Source of the DNA: Limnephilus marmoratus
Lineage: Eukaryota > Arthropoda > Insecta > Trichoptera > Limnephilidae
Length of the DNA stretch: 64,000 nucleotides
Reading direction: 5' to 3'
NCBI GenBank assembly: GCA_917880885.1
Contig: OU862907.1
Span: 67,885,072-67,949,071 of the forward strand
Shown here: positions 12,182-21,500 of the stretch, one piece after another
Layout: each line of letters starts with the position of its first letter
How positions within the stretch are numbered: position 1 is the stretch's first letter
Notes under the pieces: model-generated
The model's database searches: none
Told to the model about the DNA's origin: nothing
What the model saw: only the letters and a program-made list of their open reading frames with translations
Translations under genes and position numbers: made by a program

Positions 12182-13020
12182 ATCTCTTGTTGAAAAATGA
12201 AAATACTAAGTTAGCTTTAGAAGAATTGAAGAATTGGTACAGTTTTTGTCGTGAAACTTAAAAAGATAAATATTATTATGAAAATTGGCCAAATAATGTG
12301 TTCAGCCTACTTCCATGTACATTATTATAGTAAAGCCATGTATTGTATTGATGTATTCACGGTGAAACTTAAAGAACTCATAACCGGCCGCGGCGCTTTC
12401 ATAGATGGCGCTACTTTCATTCTTTTACTGTTTTAATTTATTATTTTACTGTTTTTTACAAGTTGTGTTTTAAAGTATTAGGATTAATTCATTGTTTGCG
12501 CCCGTACAGGGTACAGGTACATACACAATACGAATATGAATAAGTTTAGTAAATCTTTCAAGGAAATATTTGAGTTTGTTTGCAACAGTTTGCCTAGAAA
12601 GTCTAACAAAATAATTTTGTATAATAGTTAGAAATATAATCTTAACGTTGTTAGAAAGAAAAAATATCATGCTTTATATTCAAATCAAAAATTTAACAAA
12701 AAATAATTATCATGTACATCTTTATGAACAAAGTTTACGACTGCATATTGAAAAAAAAAAAAAAAATTTGTGTTTTTTTTTAATAATTGAGCCCTTACCC
12801 GAAAGAATGTTGTATCCAACAATATTCTAGTTCCGAGAAAAATGAAAAAAAAAACTAAACCAGTTTTGTTTTATAACATTTTATATTTAAAATACATAAA
12901 ACATACAATTCTTAAGAGTTTAAATTGAAAAGTCGTCTAGAAAATAAATTAAATTAAAGTTTTTTTACAAGAATTTACGCAGAATTTTTGGAATAATGTT
13001 GTATATAAAAATTTTACACA
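12182..13020. other. No recognisable gene
   Basis: AT-rich DNA. A short plus-strand reading near 12190-12260 vaguely resembles a reverse-transcriptase helix, but it is too short to call. Confidence 0.35.
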
Positions 13021-13140
13021 CAACGTTATTCCACAAAACATTTTTTTAAGTGAAAACTTCTTTAGTACCGTTGTGATTTGAAACTCGATGAAACGAAATA
13101 GCGACACTAAAAAGAGACAAAAATATACATCTATCTATAG
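13021..13140 (+). repeat. Dispersed repeat R copy 2, left part
   Basis: Matches copy 1 from ccacaaaac through catctatag, where the hAT element begins. It resumes at 16373. Confidence 0.85.
13133..13140 (+). other. 8-bp target site duplication of the hAT element (left)
   Basis: ATCTATAG directly precedes the left inverted repeat and is repeated at 16365-16372. Eight base pairs is the hAT size. Copy 1 of repeat R carries a single ATCTATAG. Confidence 0.95.
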
Positions 13141-13289
13141 CAGTGTTTTTCAATCTGTGGGTCGCGACCCCTGGGGGGGTCGCGAAGCCTTGCTCGGGGG
13201 GTCGCCGGCAAAAGGAAAAGGCGAGGTTCTAACTAAAATAAAAACACTATTTTAGTGAGAAGGATGGGCTCTTTTATTTTTCAAAAATA

Positions 13290-16135
13290 TTTCAAATTGT
13301 GGTGCTATTTTTTGATATGTAAATAATCAAATCATTTTCTAAGTTAAGTCTGTTTTTCTTTTTAGTTTTAATGACCATTGAAGAGAATGTCAGTTCACAT
13401 AAGTATGAAGTGGTAAATGGCACTAATAATTTTAGAGCTTCCTTTGCCAGCTCTAGGTACCTTTTCTTTTCATCCAAAACACGTCAACGCTTTGAGAATG
13501 AAATGCCACTTTAAGCAAGCCGACAGCAGCTAAATCCAAAAGATTTTTTTTCATATTTGTGGTGAAATCAGCCGGTTCTATTGATTTACCCAAGAAAGGG
13601 TTTATAATCCATCTACGCCCATTGTCAGCTTCAGAGTGCAAGTCTGGAAAGTATGTTAATAGTTTATCTTGCATATTATGCAAGCTCTGTATCATGCAAG
13701 GAATGGGAGCCCTTACCACAAGTGATTGGTCTGTTGCATTATCTTCAACAGTCTTCTGAACACACGGAAAAGACTCAAATATATTGTTTTGCAGAGAGGT
13801 TGACCACAAATGAAGTTTCGCACGAAATGTTTTGACTTTATCTTTAGCTGATAAAATATTTTCTTCTCCACCTCGGAGGTTCTTGTTTCAATTATTAAGG
13901 TGGCTAAAAAGATCTGCCAGAAAGACTAATTTCGGTAGCCAAACAGGATCAGAAAAATGATTAGCATATTCAGATTTGGATCTTTTAAGAACATCAACAA
14001 TTCAGCTTTGAATTCTAGAACTCTTGCCAATACTTTTCCTTTGGATAGCCACCTGACCACTGTGTGATAAAGGAGATTGTGATGAAGGGAACACATGTCT
14101 TCACAAACGGTTCTGAACAGCCGGGTTTGCAAGGCTTTACCTTTGATAGAATTCACAATTTGTATTGCCTCCTTAAGAGGGTATTACCAGAGAAAACCAG
14201 AAATATGTCATTTTCAAATCAGATTTTGGACGTATTGACTCTTTTCCACAAAAAATTATAAATGGATTTCGAAAGATTGTTATTTTATCTAGCATTCGCA
14301 TGTAATAAATTTTGAGAAATTTTTTTAATTTTTAGTATAATAAAATAAGGTTATTCCATAGGTCTTTGGCAGATTTGTTAAATTTTCAAAAAAGATTTTG
14401 TATTATACCACACCCATTGCGCAGGCCCAGGTGTGGTTCTCCAGATAGATGCGTCAGGTTGTAAGGCTGACTGCGTTTGTTTCTTCCTTCTGTTCCACAC
14501 CAAGGAACCGTACAGTGATTGATGATAGAGTGAGGGTAGTTTGAGGTATCCTTTTGTAGTAAAACACTTGTGTTGTGTACTGGATATTTGCAAATATTTA
14601 TTCTTGTGAATAATTTGACAGAGTGGTTTGTCTGAACACTTGACTGCGACAATAAATTTAGACTTAATTACTTTACAGAAGTGAACGACGGTTGATTGAC
14701 GCTTAAACAAGCAGAGTTTAAGCGAATCGAGAGATACTGTTTGTAAGTTTTAGAATGTTTCAAGAGAAGAATGATAATAATAAGAATGACAAGCGAAATC
14801 AAAACACTCATTTTATAGACAGAAAGTGAAAGTTTATGTCCCACAGACAACAGAGTGTAATAGACAAAACAATTTATAGCGATCTGTGAGTAAAAGGTGG
14901 CATAGACGCGAAAGTTTAATATAAAGGGCTCTACACATCGAGATTAAAATGAATGTGAAGGAAATGTTCAGTGCTACATGAATTTAAATATAAAATGGAC
15001 AATCACAACACACAACATCCAACACCCATTTCAAATAATATAATCATTCAGTAAAATAAATCAATACATAATCTAGCAAACGCATGTTTTAGAATTTTAA
15101 TTTTAGTTTCAATAAAATCATTAAAAAATATGTACGTACCTGTGTTTCTTGATGAAAATTGGTCCATTTGTGTATTTATTTGCGCACTTACAAACTAATA
15201 TATTTCAGATTTTTTTAACATTTTTATTAAATTTAGACATTATTGAAAAATGATAAATACTTATAATCAAAAAATAACTACAAAAAGTACATTATTTTAA
15301 TTGTTTTATCATCACGTCTTTCAGCATTTTTGGATGAAGGTATAAATTAAAGCTAATTTGGATTGAAAGAAATTCGATATTGAGTTATAATTTAAAAAAG
15401 CTGGTACGGAGAATAATTAATCTTTCTCATTATAACCGCCCTGCATGATCGTAAGAACAACTTTCGACGAAATGTGGATTTTCGTCCGCTGGCTGGTTAA
15501 ACGCTCTTAAGCACGTCAATTAAATCAGAAGGTAAAACTTTAGCTGCTTGAGCTTCTCGATGAAGAAAACAGTGTGTCCATGATAGGTTTGGCATTATTG
15601 ATTTTAATTTCGCAACAAGTCCGCTATTTTTGCCAGTTTTTGGCTTTAACGCCATCGCTACAAATAGCGATATATTTTTTCCAATCAATGTCGGAGTCGC
15701 AAGTGCTTTCTAAAAACATATCGTACAAATACTGGCCTGTAGTGTTTGCAGGAAGTGCTTTGCAAAATAAAATTTCTTCCATGATGCTGTCATCTGCTTC
15801 AAAACGCACAAATACTACAAACTGAGCACAATCGGAAACATCTGTAGATTCGTCAAACTGCAAAGCGAAATGTGGGCTCTTCTTTAATTTTTCGACTAAT
15901 TAAATTGCTTTCGAATATCATTGGCCATATCGTTTATTCTGCGCGAAATAGTATTATCAGAAAGTGGTATGCTTTTTAACTTGTTTGCCTCTTGCTTGCT
16001 GGCAAAATAAGATTTTCAGCCATTGTGTGCGGCTTCCCTGCTTTAGCGACTCGATATTCGACTTTGTAGGTTAATAACGCTGAATCGTTAACACTGGATA
16101 CGACTAAGACTAAATTTACCATTTATTGAAATCTT
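13290..16135 (-). pseudogene. hAT transposase (ZBED5/FAM200-like), decayed
   Basis: Reading leftward from about 16135: an N-terminal region with KVEYRVAKAGKPHT, a core with FDESTDVSDCAQFVV (a catalytic acidic residue lies in this type of motif) and TGQYLYDMFLES, then THCFLHREAQAAK. The frame is broken at 15507 by the TTAA element and resumes at 14172 with QIVNSIKGKALQTRLF and TVVRWLSKGKVLARV. The C-terminal dimerisation region at 13290-13477 has LLVPFTTSYLCE and KTKKKNRLNLENDL. Excising the insertion and one TTAA makes the two sides continue in one frame. Other stops and shifts remain (for example near 13890 and 16000). Confidence 0.9.
14177..15506. mobile_element. TTAA-flanked (piggyBac-type) non-autonomous element
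   Basis: TTAA at 14173-14176 and 15507-15510 flanks imperfect terminal repeats: GAGGGTATTACCAG on the left and, inverted, GAGCGTTTAACCAG on the right. Removing the element with one TTAA restores the hAT transposase frame across the site. A related right end, also ending at TTAA, lies at 54262-54562. No transposase is recognised inside; the 110-residue minus frame at 14378-14710 has no known motif. TTAA targeting is the piggyBac habit, but the ends are not the usual CCC type. Confidence 0.8.
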
Positions 16136-16364
16136 TTGCAGAGTTTCGGTGCGGCCGTAGGTTCGGCAGAAAATCTGCCGAAACCGAAACTGATGCTGAA
16201 ACTAGGTAGAAACTAGAAACCCAAACCAAACCTTCGGTCGGTCACTAAAAATAATTAACGTATTTAAATTACCAACTTTTTGTCCGTATCTATGGCCAAA
16301 GGGGGTCGCCAGGATTTTTCAACCCGTAAAGGGGTCGCGTGTTCAAAAAGATTGAAAAACACTG

Positions 16365-16372
16365 ATCTATAG
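16365..16372 (+). other. 8-bp target site duplication of the hAT element (right)
   Basis: ATCTATAG, identical to 13133-13140. Confidence 0.95.
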
Positions 16373-16545
16373 GATTGATCCAGCGAGAGAATGAGATAAA
16401 CAAGCTGTCTTCTCTTTGTGCGGTGCTTCATAGCCTCCCCACTCTTGTATAGTCTACTTTAGTTTTCTGAAGGTTTCGCTTCTACCGCGTGGGAACTGCT
16501 CACTTGTATTTTTACTCTTCGTACGTTATAGAAAGCAACATGCTC
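16373..16545 (+). repeat. Dispersed repeat R copy 2, right part
   Basis: Continues copy 1 from the target site: gagagaatgagataaa, cttctctttgtg, gtttcgcttctaccgcgtg, tatttttactcttcgtac, gaaagcaaca. Confidence 0.85.
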
Positions 16546-16550
16546 TTCTA

Positions 16551-16665
16551 ACATAAATAAATATACAAATGTACACGTGTACATGTTTTTCTAAATGTAC
16601 ATATGTCATTGATGTATTGATCTTAAAAAGCAAAAAAAAAACGATATAAATAAATGAAATCATTT
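16551..16665 (+). repeat. Dispersed repeat, partner of 8577-8698
   Basis: Same ordered words as 8577-8698, from aacataaataaat to cttaaaaagcaaaaa. It follows repeat R copy 2 directly. Confidence 0.7.
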
Positions 16666-16844
16666 ACGTTCTACATATTGTCTTGAAATAGACATACAAA
16701 ATTATTCCAAAAAGCAGCTAAATAATATTTTTTCTGGAAAAATTCTACATTTTTTTACATTCTTCAGCTTCTTGGTTTTGAATACTTTCTACTTGAAGCT
16801 ATTAGTTCAGGCAATGGAGAACAAAAAAGACCAAATAGGGGAAA

Positions 16845-17029
16845 TGTTGGATTTAAATTTCCCGCCCTTTTGCAGTCAACTCTAACTTGACTTTTGTTGT
16901 GATTAAAATATATGTGTAACAATATTCTCTCTGTTTCTTTTGCAAAGCGAGTGTAATGCGAGTGTACCTCTTATCAGTAAATAAAACCAAATTATATAAT
17001 ATAAGAGTTTATTTCTGTTTAAATCATTA
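16845..17029 (+). repeat. Copia 5' LTR (185 bp)
   Basis: Starts TGTTGG and ends ATCATTA immediately before the primer site. It differs from the 3' LTR (32244-32428) at two positions by hand comparison (a t/c in ctgtttcttttg and a t/a in aatataagag). The flanks show no matching 5-bp duplication: ggaaa on this side, ttact after the 3' LTR. Confidence 0.93.
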
Positions 17030-17043
17030 GGTTATGGGCCCAG
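17030..17043 (+). promoter_or_regulatory. Copia primer-binding site (initiator tRNA-Met anticodon arm)
   Basis: GGTTATGGGCCCAG directly follows the LTR. It is complementary to the anticodon arm of initiator tRNA-Met, the unusual internal primer known for Drosophila copia, rather than to a tRNA 3' end. Confidence 0.85.
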
Positions 17044-17195
17044 AAATAGCCCAGAGATATTCAGTGAAAGTTTCTTCTGATAAACTAGCAGTGAAAAGAC
17101 TATTAGTAAGAAATAACCTCAACTCCCAAAAAAAAACGTGACTTTCTCAAATCATATTCCAAAGTGTTTTAAGTCGGTGTTTTTTATGCATAAAA

Positions 17196-17660
17196 ATGGC
17201 AACGAACAATTCACTGGCATTAATTGAAAAGTTAACCGGCCGTGAGAACTATGCAACATGGCAGTTTGCAGTGAAAACATACTTACAACACGAAGAGCTG
17301 TGGGATTGTATAACAGCCGACGCATCGGCAGTGATCGACACAAAAAAAGACACAAAAGCAAAAACAAAAATTATTCTTCTTGTCGATCCTATTAATTATG
17401 TACACATACAAGAAGAAAGCACAGCAAAAGGAGTATGGGATAAACTGGCAGCGGCATTTGATGATTCCGGGCTGACACGCCGGGTTGGTCTGCTGCGTGA
17501 TTTGTGCAATACCTCGCTCAGTGCATGTAAAAATATTGAAGAATATGTGAGCAAGATAATGTCGACAGCTCACAAGCTTCGAAATATTGGCTTCAAAGTG
17601 GACGACGAGTGGCTCGCGACTTTGCTGCTCTCCGGTCTGCCCGACTCATATCAGCCAATG
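17196..17660 (+). pseudogene. Copia gag, N-terminal part (UBN2-type)
   Basis: Reads 155 codons from an ATG in the usual copia gag context: LTGRENYATWQFAVKTYL near the start, KGVWDKLAAAFDDSG, CKNIEEYVSKIM and LLLSGLPDSYQPM at the end. These are hallmarks of the gag-polypeptide family of copia. The frame stops being copia at 17661, where the BEL 5' LTR begins. The 155 codons end exactly at the duplicated CAATG, and copia coding resumes in phase at 25133. The extra residues to 17735 are LTR read-through. Confidence 0.93.
17656..17660 (+). other. BEL target site duplication (left)
   Basis: CAATG, repeated at 25131-25135. Confidence 0.95.
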
Positions 17661-18533
17661 TGTACTGAACGTGACCAATCCAATACGAAGAATGGCTGCT
17701 TTTGCAACAGCTTTATCGGCATGGCCGTCCGATAACGAATAAGGACGCGTTCCAGATGCAGCGGGTATTTACGACGTTACCCCCTCCCTGACCACTCGAG
17801 ACCAACCGAAGGCCCGTTCTAACACCCCGCCCCCCACTCTACTTCAATGGCGCACGGACAGCCAATCAACGAGCTTCTTCTTAAATGGCTGGCTAATTAT
17901 CTGTCTATAAATATTTTGTGTGTGATTAATATTAAATTTACGCGAGTCCTGCCAGAGCTACTTTAAATAAAAATATATAAATTAAAAGGCTGGACTCGCG
18001 TCCATACAATTGCCATAAAATTAAATATGTGATTGTTTTTATTAAATAGATATAAGGGTTTTTTCACACTGATGTCGGGCTAAATACCCACTGTTTAATA
18101 TTGTACAATTTTTTCTGAAGTTAATAAAAATGCTAGAAAGAAGTGGTTTGCACGAGATGGAGCGTAAAAGAGAGTGATGTTGCGTGTATAATCCAAAATT
18201 ATCATTTAATCCTTATTTAAGAGTACACGAAGCTACAAAGAAATGCACCAACATTCAAGGGGCAGTTCTGTCAAGCGCCAACCAATACTGCGCACGGTCA
18301 CGCGGTAGCGTATATATAGAGCGCCAAAACTCTGGTCAAGTCAGTCTTATCCGAACTTCAATCGTCGCGCAACATCCTACTCTGACCGCCTCTACCTTCT
18401 TGCACCACTTCTTACTACCTGAAAACTGCAATCGCCTTTGACTTTCAACCTTACACTTCCTTGGACTGCTGAATAGACTAGAAACCCAGCACCCGTATTT
18501 TATAGTCAATATAGAGGACATCAGTCCGATATA
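17661..18533 (+). repeat. BEL/Pao 5' LTR (873 bp)
   Basis: Starts TGTACTGAACG and ends CAGTCCGATATA. I saw no difference from the 3' LTR at 24258-25130, which suggests a very recent insertion. It contains a TATA box and initiator, annotated separately. Confidence 0.95.
18311..18346 (+). promoter_or_regulatory. BEL LTR core promoter (TATA and initiator)
   Basis: TATATATA at 18311-18318 is followed, 30 bp downstream start to start, by TCAGTC at 18341, the arthropod initiator. The same pair lies at 24908 and 24938 in the 3' LTR, where it could drive transcription into the copia remnant. Confidence 0.7.
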
Positions 18534-18536
18534 TTG

Positions 18537-18553
18537 TGGTCCTTCGAGCCGGA
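18537..18553 (+). promoter_or_regulatory. BEL primer-binding site, likely tRNA-Tyr
   Basis: TGGTCCTTCGAGCCGGA begins three bases after the LTR. Its complement ends CGAAGGACCA, matching an insect tRNA-Tyr 3' end as I know it (acceptor starting CCTTCGA). Confidence 0.75.
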
Positions 18554-18576
18554 TAATCTAGTCTCCAGCTGCCAAG

Positions 18577-21500
18577 ATGACACCATCTCTACGCTCCGGG
18601 AAGAGTACAGTGGAGGGAACCGGACAGGACGATTTACAAGCCACTGGCAGTACCGGGCCCCCCGTTGACCCGTCTGCAAATGCGGCCGCCGCGGATGTCC
18701 ACTCTCCGGTAGAGATGCTCAGCCATGACTCATCATCAGACAGCGAGGCTTTGAATGCAGATTTACTCAAGCAACTACAGCGAGAACTGAGAGCAGAGAG
18801 GCGTCGCAACCGGAAATTACAAGATGCTCTCATCGCTTCAATCGAAGTTCCTGTGACCAAACAAGTGCCTGCCATGGAACCTGACACCTCCCTGGAGAAT
18901 GCGACTATACAACAAGGCTCCATGCAAGGCGCCACACAACAAGGCAGTGGACAAGGCGCTCTACAAGGTGCCACGCATAGCGCAGAGTACCGGTCTTCAG
19001 CATCCAACATCACGATGCAAGGCCAAACAACCCCTCTGCAGCTCCAGCAGCCTGCCATCATCAACACAGAGTGTTTAGGCGCATCATTCGGACAACAGCC
19101 GGCACAAACCTTAGCTCAAGGGGCCCTACACATCCCCGCAGCCTCCAACCAGCCGGGCTTTCCACAAATGCAGTTCGGCCAGACCACAGCAAACAATACA
19201 TACGCGACATTCCCGGGTCACCTTACGGAGGATGACACGGCGCGTCACACTCAAGATTGGGTAAATAATGGAGCCGAACAAACGGCGCCAGCAAACCCGT
19301 TCACACAGTTCGCAGCGATCATGACGGAAGCTTTTCGTGCCTCACAAAACGGTGCGAGTCCGCGGCAGCAACCCGAAGAGGAAAATCGCATGGCCTCCCT
19401 CATTGCACGCCAATCAAGCGCTAAGGACCTCCCATCATACTATGGAGACGCCGTGGAATGGCCAGCATGGCGCGCTCAATTCTATCAATCAACATCTACA
19501 TGTGGGATGACGCAATCTGAGAACTTAATGCGCCTTCAGAGATCTTTGAAAGGCAAGGCGCGCGAAGCTGTAAGCCCACTTCTAATGGATCCGACACAAG
19601 TATCGGAAATAATGGACGTTTTAGAACATCGGTTCGGGAGTGCTCACACAATCGCCACACTGATGCTTGAGAAAATAAAAAAGTTACCGCGGCTTCCTGA
19701 AGATGCATCAAATGACGCGTTAATTGAATTCTCGGGAACTGTGCAAAATGTAGTGGCCTCGCTCGGCAGTTTAAAAAATGACTATCTCTCTAACCCCGCG
19801 CTTCTAAGTGAAATAGCATCAAAAATGCCCCTTGTGTTAAGAGTATCGTGGTTGGACAAAATTGCCGATCAAAGTACAAGTGCGACTATTCAACAATTAG
19901 CTGCCTTCTTAAAGAGGCTCACAAACGCAATACCACGTTCGGGACTAGTTGACAATGCTCGTGCCCAAGTGCGACCACGAAGAGAGCAAGTGTTTGCGCA
20001 AAGTGATTCAAAAATCGAAAAGTGTGCACAGTGTGCAAACTCGCACAAGATACGGGAGTGTCCGGTGTTTTTAGAGAAAAATGTTCCCGGACGCTGGGAA
20101 AAAGTGAAAAGTGCCCGTCTTTGTCACAAATGCTTAGACGTAAGCCACCATACACGTGCGTGCAAATATCGCATATGGTGCGGAGTGGGTTCGTGTCGTC
20201 TCCCCCACCACAAACTATTACACGATCCGTCGCGTGTGAATTCATCTGCCGGTACGTCGCGCGGGAATAATGACAATCAAACCGTGACAAATACTACGTG
20301 GTGTGGACATGACTCAGTACTGTTAAAAGTGATACCGGTAACCATATGTGGCCCGAACGGGCAAGTGTCAGTTCATGCCTTACTAGACGAGGGGTCAACG
20401 GTGACCCTGTTGGACACAGAAATTGCCGACAAAGTGGGAGCAAGCGGACCGACTCGTGGACTTCGTATTCATGGGGCAAGTGGAATGTGTGCGTCGGATA
20501 AAACGTCCCGACGAGTTAAACTTTCAGTTCGCGGAGACGGTGCCGAGTATGGCATCACAGCGAATACGGTGCGTAATCTAGACCTACCACGACAAACCAT
20601 AGCCGGTCGGCGCCAAGTAAAACCCCAAATATTATTGGGACAAGACAACGCTCATCTTATTGTATCGAGAGAGGTGCGTGAAGACACAGAGAAAAGGATG
20701 CTGTCCCGCACTGCACTCGGCTGGATCACGCATGGAGGCATCCATCCTACGGAGCACATAACGCTCAACATAATTGGCGAGTTCGAAAGGGGAGACCAAC
20801 AGCTCTCAGACCTCTTGAAACAAAATTTCGCTATCGACTCGCTTGGAGTGACGTCAGCGGCACGCATAGATGCCGCCACGCAACGGGCAGAAGACCTTAT
20901 GAAAAACACTACCCGGCCGTACGACACCGGGCGGTGGGAAACTGGCCTTCTGTGGAAAGCAGATAATACACGCCTGCCGGACAATAAACAGTGCGCACTA
21001 AAGCGCCTGTACTCATTAGAAAGAAAATTGGGAAAAGACGAAACATTGGCAGCGGCATACAAGGTGAAAATAAGTTCACTAATTGAACGTGGATACGCGC
21101 GCAAATTAAATAGTCAAGAGGCGGCCATCCCTAATCCGCGAAAATGGTACCTACCACATTTTGCAGTAATAAATCCCAACAAACCGGGAAAGCTAAGAGT
21201 GGTGTTCGACGCAGCAAGCCGCTGTCGAGGCGTATCCCTAAACGATCAATTGTTAACAGGGCCCGATCTCCTTTCCTCGCTATTGGGGAACATTTTGCGC
21301 TTCCGCGAAGGAAAAATCGCATTCGCAGCGGATATTGCTGAGATGTTTCTGCAGATAAAAATAAAAAGGGAGGACCAGTCATCTCAATTATTTATGTGGA
21401 GAACAACGCCACAAGAGGAGCCAAGCACATATATGCTCACATCCATGATGTTCGGAGCAACTTGTTCACCGAGCAGCGCGCAATTCGTCCGAAACACGGT

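Larger units (their letters stand above)
13141..16364 (-). mobile_element. hAT DNA transposon, ZBED5-like, with nested insertion
   Basis: Terminal inverted repeats start CAGTGTTTTTCAATCT at both ends and include a gtcgcgacccc or gcgacccc block. The target duplication is a perfect ATCTATAG. The minus strand holds a broken transposase. A 1330-bp TTAA-flanked element (14177-15506) sits inside the coding region. The gtcgcgacccc terminal signature is typical of ZBED5-type hAT families. The copy is dead: it has several stops and shifts, and no BED zinc finger is recognisable in the short 5' remainder. Confidence 0.95.

Noticed and set aside
12190..12260. Short reverse-transcriptase-like reading downstream of the LINE tail
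   Set aside because: About 20 residues only; indistinguishable from chance.
18184..18441. 85-residue frame, identical at 24781-25038
   Set aside because: Lies in the BEL LTR U3/R region and is duplicated only because LTRs are; no domain and it overlaps the core promoter.
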